Assembly: GCA_014058105.1 (NCBI GenBank)
Contig: JACGCM010002776.1
Coordinates: 992,001-1,056,000 of the forward strand
Direction of reading: 5' to 3'
Source: Kingdonia uniflora
Taxonomy: Eukaryota > Streptophyta > Magnoliopsida > Ranunculales > Circaeasteraceae
Length of the DNA stretch: 64,000 bases
Shown here piece by piece: positions 57,471-64,000 of the stretch. The notes below the pieces were generated by a model. The model made no database searches. It was given only the letters and a program-made list of their open reading frames with translations, and was not told the origin of the DNA. The position numbers were made by a program, and so were the translations under genes. Position 1 is the stretch's first letter. Each line of letters opens with the position of its first letter.

Positions 57471-57847
57471 TTTTTAGTAATTTTGATTATTGGATGTTTG
57501 CAGAATTCTGTAGTGATCATTAAAAAACAAAAACCAGGAAATGCTTAAAGATGTGTTTGAGCGCCAAGAGTTCCTTTTCTGAGATTTATGAGATTGTACC
57601 TTCATTATAACTGCCTTTGTTCATCCTAGACAAAATTGGAGATAGGACTTACAGGAAATTCCTAGTTGGTGTTAAGATACGAAATGTGCGCACTGGTCAT
57701 TCGAAGTCCAGTGTGTTCGAATATGACTAAAATATCAATTGTGTTGGAGCTTCTGCCATGCATATAAACGTTTTTAGCAGGTGATCAGAGAAGATTATTG
57801 CATATTAGGTATTATAAATGGAAAATAAAGGTAATGTGTTGATGTAG

Positions 57848-58870
57848 AGGTATGAATTAGGGAGGTCGTTAGGTCAGGGGACCTTTGCTAAGGTTTACTA
57901 TACAGGGAACCTTAAATCTAGGGAGAGCGTGGCTGTTAAGGTAATCGACAAAGAGAGTTTTCAAGGTCGGGCTAATTGAACAAATTAAGCGGGAGATTTC
58001 CATAATGAGACTTGTTAGGCACCGACACGTTTTGCAGCTTTACGAGGTGATGGCAACCAAAACCAAGATTTACTTTGTCATGGAATATGCTAAAGGTGGT
58101 GAACTCTTTAACAAAGTAGCGAAAGGAAAGCTTAAGGAAGATGTTACAAGGAGATACTTAAATTTCAACAGCTCATCAGTGCAGTTGATTTTTGCCACAG
58201 CAGAGGTGTCTATCATCGGGATCTTAAACCAGAGAATCTACTTCTATATGAAAATGGTGATCTCAAGGTTTCAAATTTTGGACTAAGTGCCCTAGCCGAA
58301 TCTAAGCGTCAAGATGGTTTACTCCACACGACTTGTGGAACCCCCGCATGCGTAGCGCCTGAAGTGATTAATAGAAAAGGGTATGATGAAGCTAAAGCTA
58401 ACACTTGGTCATGTGGGGTGATCTTATTTGTTTAACTGGCTGGTTATCTTCCTTTCCACGATTCGAATTTGATGGAAATGTATCAGAAAATTGGTAAAGC
58501 GGAGTTTAAGTACCCAAATTGGTTTCCCACAGAAGTACGAGGGCTTTTATCAAAGATTATGGATCCCAACCCGAATGCTAGGATTTCAATTTCGAAGATA
58601 ATGGAATGTTCTTGGTTTAATAAGGGGCTCAACTCCATATCAGTGATAATTGAGGGCACATAACAAGGAACCAGTTCCTTTTGATGCTGATACAATATTT
58701 AGTGTGTCTGAGAATAGTGTTAAGTTAGCTTTTGAGACAAAGCAAGAGGTGGCAAGACCGTCTAATTTAAATGCTTTTTATATCACATCCCTTTCGGCAA
58801 GGTTTGATCTATCTTGTTTGTTTGAGGAAGAGAATAAAGAGAAAAGTGAAGCACGATTTATGTCAAGGCA
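57848..58870 (+). pseudogene. CBL-interacting protein kinase (CIPK) pseudogene
   Basis: The kinase domain runs from [17 protein letters not shown] through VAVKVI (ATP lysine), [33 protein letters not shown] and HRDLKPEN (58214-58237). The Mg-binding DFG is NFG (58274-58282), [10 protein letters not shown] has Cys where Tyr is usual, and WSCGVILFV ends in an in-frame TAA. Frameshifts lie near 57965, 58155 and 58665. The C-terminal NAF motif that binds CBL calcium sensors is present (NLNAF at 58767-58778, LSARFDLSCLFEE). The regulatory tail after it is replaced by unrelated sequence. CIPKs act in calcium signalling to ion transporters; this copy is dead. Confidence 0.88.
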
Positions 58871-59004
58871 GCCTGGTTTGAACATCATTTATAATGGAGG
58901 ATATTGCAAAGTGTTTGAAGATGAAAATGAAAAAGAAATATGGGGGCCTACTGAAACTGGAGGGATCAAAAGAAAGAAGGAAAGGATTGTTGTCAATTGT
59001 CACT

Positions 59005-59082
59005 GTAGTTGATTTTTATTGTTGATTCTCACTTTCAGGGAATCAGATGCATGGACATGAACCTGATTGGATGACTAAAACT
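59005..59082 (+). repeat. Second copy of the 57337-57415 segment
   Basis: CTGTAGTTGATTTTTATTG, CTGATTCTCACTTTCAGG and the exon start that follows recur almost unchanged from 57337 on. The exon copy (HGHEPDWMTKTV) then switches into FBD-coding sequence. Confidence 0.8.
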
Positions 59083-59260
59083 GTTCCTCTATATTTCTCG
59101 TCAAACCTAAGGAACATGAGGATTAGAGTGTTTCAAGGGAACGAAAGAGAACTATATACATTAGAGTTCTTGTTGAAGAACAGTTTAGTTTTAGAGACGA
59201 TGTATATTGTTAGTTGCAAAGTCTCTCTAAATGAAGCTCTTAGACCTGAAGATAAATGAG
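59038..59260 (+). pseudogene. FBD-domain fragment of an F-box protein
   Basis: After the duplicated exon start, the frame reads LRNMRIRVFQGNERELYTLE and FLLKNSLVLETMYI, the core of the plant FBD domain found at the C-terminus of F-box/LRR proteins. It ends at TGA 59257-59259. The F-box and LRR parts are absent. The join between the duplicated exon and the FBD makes a chimeric frame. Confidence 0.6.
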
Positions 59261-59539
59261 AAGCCCTATCGGTGCTAGAATGAAGGTGGAAAGGAGGGAA
59301 AGCTACGTGCGCATTGGATAAGACAGATCTAGGAAGAAGTTCTCAGTAGATGGTGCCAGATAGAAGAAGAGAGATAGGAGCCTCTTCGGCTAAGGAACAG
59401 ACAAGACCAACAATTCAGACAGATAGCAATAGAGTACTATGCCATCTTCTATTGGCAGGTAGGTGGCTACCTTGCAGTTGAAGTACCTCATGTGCATAGC
59501 ATGTGATGCAAAAGCTGTAGGGCAAAAATGCAATTTTTT
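59261..59539. other. No gene seen
   Basis: Purine-rich stretch without recognisable coding sequence, between the FBD fragment and the CACTA subterminal repeats. Confidence 0.4.
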
Positions 59540-59950
59540 AAAATTTTCAAACCAACAACGTCACTTTTTACGGTGCTGTAAACTTCTCTGCTTTGTGTAT
59601 CTAAGTCACTTTCCACATGACTTTAATTCTTCAATTACGTCACTTTTAACATGACGATAATTCTTTACTTACATCACTTTTAACGTGACATGAATTCTTC
59701 AATTACGTTATTTCTTAAATGACGTAAAAAGTACCAATTACGTTGCTTTTAAATGACGTAAATGAATAGAGGTTAGTTACTACGAAGACACTTTTAATGT
59801 CACTTTTTCAACATAAAAACATCATTAAAAAAATGACGTAAATGCATAGTACTAACCAAGTCGCCTTGATCAACGTCGCTTGCAAAAGTGACGTTATTTC
59901 TCTTTCACGTCACTTTTTTAGAGGAGTAAATACCCGTATTTGTTATAGTG
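59540..59950. mobile_element. Terminal region of a CACTA transposon
   Basis: The right end reads TTTGTTATAGTG, the inverted form of a CACTA terminus (CACTATAACAAATACGGG on the minus strand). Inside it short ACGTCAC/GTGACGT motifs recur at least ten times in both orientations, as CACTA subterminal transposase sites do. It interrupts Tat-5 with TTT at the junction. The opposite end is not found in the window. Confidence 0.7.
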
Positions 59951-59953
59951 TTT

Positions 59954-60600
59954 GGGCTGAGATATGCAAAGAAAGGTTTCCTCCAATCGTCTTCCTCTTC
60001 TTCATCGCCCCCAGTGTTGATCGTGCATATCATTGGAAGATCGATATTGGGGGTTGAAATTACTTCGATTTGGAGGTACCTTGCTTCGGTATCTAAGACG
60101 CCGGCTAAGTAAGCCAAGGAATCGATGTGGCAATTTTCTCCGTAAAGTAAAAAATTAAGAATAGCTTTTTCGAATCACTCATCCTGTCAGCAACTAGGGC
60201 TGCATAACAAACCAATTTTCTATTCTTCTTGTATTGCTCGGAGTAGTGGTGGACGATTAACAATGAGTTGGTATAGACTGATAATTCAAGAACTCAAATT
60301 TCTAATGCCATGTCTAGGCCATGAATTAATGTTTCGTATTCGGCGATATTGTTTCAGGCTTCAAAATTGAGGCGTATTGACTTCTCAATTCTATTATTGG
60401 AGGGTGTAATTAGTACGATTCCAATCTGATTATCTGTTTGTAAGAAGTCTCTAATTCTTTTATGTAACCCACTCAGCTCATTCTTTAAAAAGCTTCAAAG
60501 ATGGATTGTCTTTGACTTCTTCTGTTAGATCTGGATCGTGTCCTTCCCAGTCAAGATCTTCTACTGGAAAGTCTGCTTAAAAATCAGCCACTGCTTGACC
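59954..60600 (-). pseudogene. Tat-5 archaeal-type RNase H and start of the integrase linker
   Basis: It reads a DFPVEDLDWEGHD linker, a degraded catalytic core (the TDGS block is partly deleted), EYETLIHGLDMALE, LLIVHH and CHIDSLAYLAGVLD, then DEEEEDDWRKPFFAYL, where the CACTA end intrudes. The Tat-3 counterpart continues from exactly this point. Confidence 0.65.
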
Positions 60601-60617
60601 TTTCAATGAAGTCTCTG

Positions 60618-61020
60618 TTATAATTTGACATCATTCTCCCCCAAGCTTACGGACCATTGTTGTACTTTACGCGATTTCTCCATTTTAGATAGTACTTCCC
60701 GAATGGGATAATTGGTCATGACTTTGACTAGATGAGCTTGAAAATAGTGTTTAAGCTTCAGGGAAGTATAGACGAGTGTGAGGAAAAGTCGTTCTATCTT
60801 AGAATATCTTATTTCTGTCAGTGTGAGGGTCTTGCTTATATAATACATTGGCTTCTTAATCTTTTTGTCGAACTGAATGAGAACCGAGCTGAGAGAGTTA
60901 TTTAAAACTGCGAGGTACATAATCAATTTCACATTGTCTATCAGGGTGCTCATTATGGGAGATTTCTCATGATAGATTTTGAGTTCTTAAAAAGTTGTTT
61001 CGCATTCTTCTGTCCAATCG
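60618..61020 (-). pseudogene. Tat-5 RT-associated RNase H
   Basis: Open for 111 codons: MSTLIDNVKLIMYLAV, VLIQFDKKIKKPMYYISKTL and TNYPIREVLSKMEKSRKVQQ. It matches the broken Tat-3 copy and shows what that copy has lost. Confidence 0.68.
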
Positions 61021-61029
61021 ATCTCTTTA

Positions 61030-61935
61030 TTTTATCGTCATTTGCCTATTCTGGTGGATCCATAAAGTAGCATGAACAACCATCGGCAGTAATCTGAAGA
61101 CTTGGAGAGGAATCTGTTGATAGCTGCAATCTTGTCAGTGTGTTTTTGTTCATCTTTCTTTATTTGTGGTGATGGCATAGAGATTAGAGCTTAAATCTGA
61201 TCTAGATCAGCTTTGATTCTTTTCTTGCTTATGAGATATCCCAGGAACTTTCCAGCGTGCACTCCAAATTAATATTTATCTAGATTGAGCTTCATTCGGT
61301 ACAATCATAATATGTTAAAGACTGTATCGAGATGTGCAACATGATCCTCCTCTATAAGCTTTTGTAAAGTAGATCTTCAATATATACTTCAATGGTCTTC
61401 CCTAAGTGTTCTTTGAACATATTTATCCCTAGCCTTTGATAAGTTGCTTCAGCATTTTTTAGTTTGAAAGGCATGACTTTGTAATAGTAGACCCCTCTTT
61501 CAGTGATGAAGGTGGTCCTTTCTTGACCTTCGTCTAAGAGGGGTATATTGTTGTATCCTAAAGCAGCGTCCATCATAGATAGCAGCTCGTGACCTGCTGT
61601 AGAATCAAGAATTTAATGAATGATGGGAAGAGTAAAACTGTCTTTCGGTATGTGTTTGTTTAGATCTGTGAAATTTACGTAAACTCGGACTTTCCCATTC
61701 TTCTTTGGAAGTACGACAATTTTCGAGATCCAATCCGGGTACTTGGCTTCTCAAATGAATCCGACCTTGATTAATTTATTGATTTCTTTGTTGACCTCAT
61801 CTCTGAGACGAGGTGAGATCCTCCTCTATTTCTTTTTGACCGCTGTAACTTTATCTTTGATGTTCAATTTGTGGCACGCCTTAACTGGGTCAACTCCTGG
61901 CATTTCCTGGAAAGTCCAAGCAAAGATGTCTTAGT
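61030..61935 (-). pseudogene. Tat-5 reverse transcriptase
   Basis: Blocks read AKYPDWISKIVVLPKKNGKV, MMDAALGYNNIPLLDEGQER, YYYKVMPFKLKNAEATYQRL and EVYIEDLLYKSL, where the catalytic D-D is E-D. Stops occur near 61615 and 61350. It is inactive by active-site change. Confidence 0.78.
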
Positions 61936-62040
61936 TTATCTGTAAAAAATTTATGAGGGCTTCTTTCTCCTGTTGAACCATCTTGGTACCAATATAAGTA
62001 CCTTTACTATGTCTATCAATCTCAATGTACTCTGTAGGTT

Positions 62041-62733
62041 CTACTGTGGAAGGCTGATCATCGGTCTGATTAGTTTTCTGCAATTGCTATATAGCAAATC
62101 TATCGGATAGGTAAAATATGGTAGATACGGTATTTCGCAAGCTCGTGAGAGATTTTGACTTCCTTTAATCTTATAGATGTCATCGTTGTATTTAAAATGA
62201 AGTGTTTGATGGTATGTGGATGGGATCACTTCCATGTTGTATAACCAGTAACGGCCCGCTATCCCCAGGTATCGAAATTTTGTATTGATGATGTAGAAAA
62301 CAACGTAGATTGTGTGGTGGGTCCAACAGTGATTGATAGGATGATCTTCCATACTAGTTCTTCTTTAAATCTGTTAAAACCACTGAAATCGATGTCGCTT
62401 AGTACAAGTTGGTATGCTAGTTCCATTTGTTCGATTGTGTTCTGAAAAAGAATCTCAATACCGTTGTTTGGATCTATCATCATAGTATGCATAACAAATT
62501 TCTTCATCTTAAGCATAATAACCATTGCATCATGATGTGGAAACTTGACATGTCCAATGTTGTAATTTTTAAATGAAATTCTAGTTAGTCGATTGCTAGA
62601 TTTGGGAAGGAGTTTAGCTTCTTTATCCTGAACTGTGAGGTCGCAGCACTCCGTTAACCTCCTCCTTTTGAATCCGGTTGAATTGTTGATTTGGTGGATA
62701 TCAATTATGTGACTATGGTAGATGTGGTACATG
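62041..62733 (-). pseudogene. Tat-5 aspartic protease
   Basis: It contains ISFKNYNIGHVKFPHHDAMV and MMIDPNNGIEILF, where the Asp-Thr-Gly triad is Asp-Pro-Asn, so the active site is destroyed. FSGFNRFKEELVWKIIL and RYLGIAGRYWLYNMEVIPST follow in a second frame. Confidence 0.72.
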
Positions 62734-62747
62734 AATTTTTCCTCAGA

Positions 62748-64000
62748 TTAATCTTCAACCTGAACTACTTCGACTTGCGTCTTATAACTTCCATTCTTAT
62801 ATCTCTCCAGGTCGATAATGTACTCGTGCATTCTCCCGTCTTTGAAAATGTACTCCACCAATCTCTGTAAAGTGAAACAGATGTCAGTTTCATGATTTGT
62901 TACCTTGTAGTGCAAACAATACGGTTTGCCTTCGATTGGCTCTAGAGGTTGAAAGACACGATAAAACTTGTTTTTCTCCAATATAGGATAGATCGTAGAG
63001 ATCCTGACATTCATTTTTGGAAGGACTAGTTTGGGCAATAAGTTGCATTTTCATGATTTGCCTGTGTCTGTTTTAACTTGCTTTTTATCACCCTAACCAT
63101 CTTTGTTGTATTCACCGTCTCTCTCTGTGTTTGGACCCTTCGCGGCTAGGACATTTTTAGTTGATTTATGCCTTACGGACATCATCCTTTTTAGGTCGAT
63201 ATATCTGTTTACCTTGGTAATCATGTCTTCCAAAGTTGAAGGTTTGTTTAAAAAAAGATACTATTTGTTTTACAATCGATCTGTAGTACATTGGTAAATA
63301 TTGAAACTGTTATCTTTTGATCGAGATTATCTACCTTTCGAGCAAGTTCGAGAAATTTCTTTACAAAAGCTTCGAGCTTCTCCCCCTGAGACAATTAAGA
63401 TTGATAAGAGTGTATAAATTTTCTTTCTTCGTCTTTGTTATGAGCGTACGTCATGAGAAAAACCTTTTATAACTGGTCGAATGTGAGGATTAAATTTTCA
63501 TGTAATTAATGGAACAATCGGAGTGGCTCCCCCTGGACATTGGTAGTGAACAGTAGACAAAGAATGTGGTTCAAGTTTGAATACAATACCAATGAATCTC
63601 AAAATTGTTGGACATGCTCTTTAGGATCGGTGTCATTGTACTTACATATTTTTGGAGTATGAAAACCTGTTGGTACTTTCATATCAAATAACTCTTTGGC
63701 ATAGGACTACCTTGCAATTTGCTTAGCTCGTCCTTACTGCCGAGAGCTTAAGCTTCTATCAACTCCTTGATTCGCTAATCCATATGTTCTTGTATGACGT
63801 AGTAACGTGGTGCTGAAACGACTTGGCGCGCTGGTTGGGGATTATGATTACCGCTTCCTTCACTCAAACATTCATGAACTGACACTCTAGATGGAGGTCG
63901 CGGCTCTTCTGTTAGATGTTTTGAGTACCTAAGTCCCCTGCTACTTTTTGACTGATCTTCTCATTCCAAATGAATTGAGGCTTATAGTACGTATGGATCA
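62748..64000 (-). pseudogene. Tat-5 gag, partial at the window edge
   Basis: The zinc-finger-like segment YCLHYKVTNHETDICFTLQR and the KDGRMHEYIIDLERY tail are open at 63038-62748. Capsid sequence continues to the edge in several frames (VDNLDQKITVSIFTNVLQ-like block at ~63300, SLSEGSGNHNPQPARQ-like linker at ~63850). Confidence 0.68.

Larger units (their letters stand above)
59954..64000 (-). mobile_element. Tat-5: Tat element body, cut by the CACTA end and running off the right edge
   Basis: From right to left it has gag, protease, RT, RNase H and archaeal-type RNase H; it stops at 59954 where integrase would begin. Its sequence is close to Tat-3. The integrase, antisense gene and 3' LTR are not present in the window. 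Confidence 0.82.

Noticed and set aside
59463..59654. 63-codon plus-strand frame
   Set aside because: It overlaps the CACTA subterminal repeats and has no recognisable domain.
1..64000. tRNA, rRNA, CRISPR array, bacterial operon or organelle insert
   Set aside because: I saw no cloverleaf, rRNA block, spaced repeat array or organelle gene; TGGTATCAGAGC and TGGCGCC matches are retrotransposon primer-binding sites.

Overview
This window is repeat-dominated nuclear DNA of a flowering plant, most likely a eudicot; the species cannot be told from the sequence. The signs are AT-rich DNA, nested plant Ty3/gypsy LTR retrotransposons of the Tat, Tekay/Del chromovirus and Athila-like types, a plant L1-type LINE whose ORF2 ends in RNase H, a CACTA transposon end, and decayed pieces of plant genes (a CBL-interacting protein kinase, an FBD domain). 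I see no intact host gene, rRNA, tRNA or CRISPR array.

Layout. 1-614 is the 3' end of a Tat element that runs off the left edge. 782-20250 is a second Tat element (Tat-2, + strand, imperfect TSD GTAGT/GTGGT) broken by a Tekay-type chromovirus at 855-9166 (- strand). 20290-37039 is a structurally complete Tat element (Tat-3, + strand, perfect TSD ACTAC). It carries an L1 LINE at 23349-29162 (- strand) with a perfect 15-bp TSD. 37315-41794 is a gutted chromovirus (- strand) with a very long LTR. 41795-46131 is low-information DNA with a LINE scrap and diverged repeats. 46132-53163 is an Athila-like composite (- strand) with two strongly different LTRs around a 575-codon ORF of unusual design. 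53164-56685 is the 5' half of a Tat element (Tat-4, - strand). 56803-59260 is a mosaic of host gene fragments, followed by a CACTA end at 59950. 59954-64000 is part of another Tat element (Tat-5, - strand) that runs off the right edge.

How the parts work together. Each Tat element shows the order LTR, PBS, gag, protease, RT, RNase H, a second (archaeal-type) RNase H, integrase. Tat-2 and Tat-3, which keep the 3' half, also carry an antisense gene with coiled-coil regions between integrase and the 3' LTR. In Tat-3 this antisense gene contains a convincing 74-bp GT-AG intron. All copies are decayed by stops, frameshifts and lost catalytic residues, so none looks autonomous.

The points most worth a second look are: the antisense intron-bearing genes; the 575-codon ORF with five ~40-residue C-terminal repeats; a host coding frame that becomes continuous again when two retrotransposons are removed; the host gene-fragment mosaic beside the CACTA end; three TGTTCGAACA palindromes at exact 20-bp spacing just upstream of an LTR TATA box; and a 62-bp tandem array with an internal palindrome in the Tat-2 3' region.
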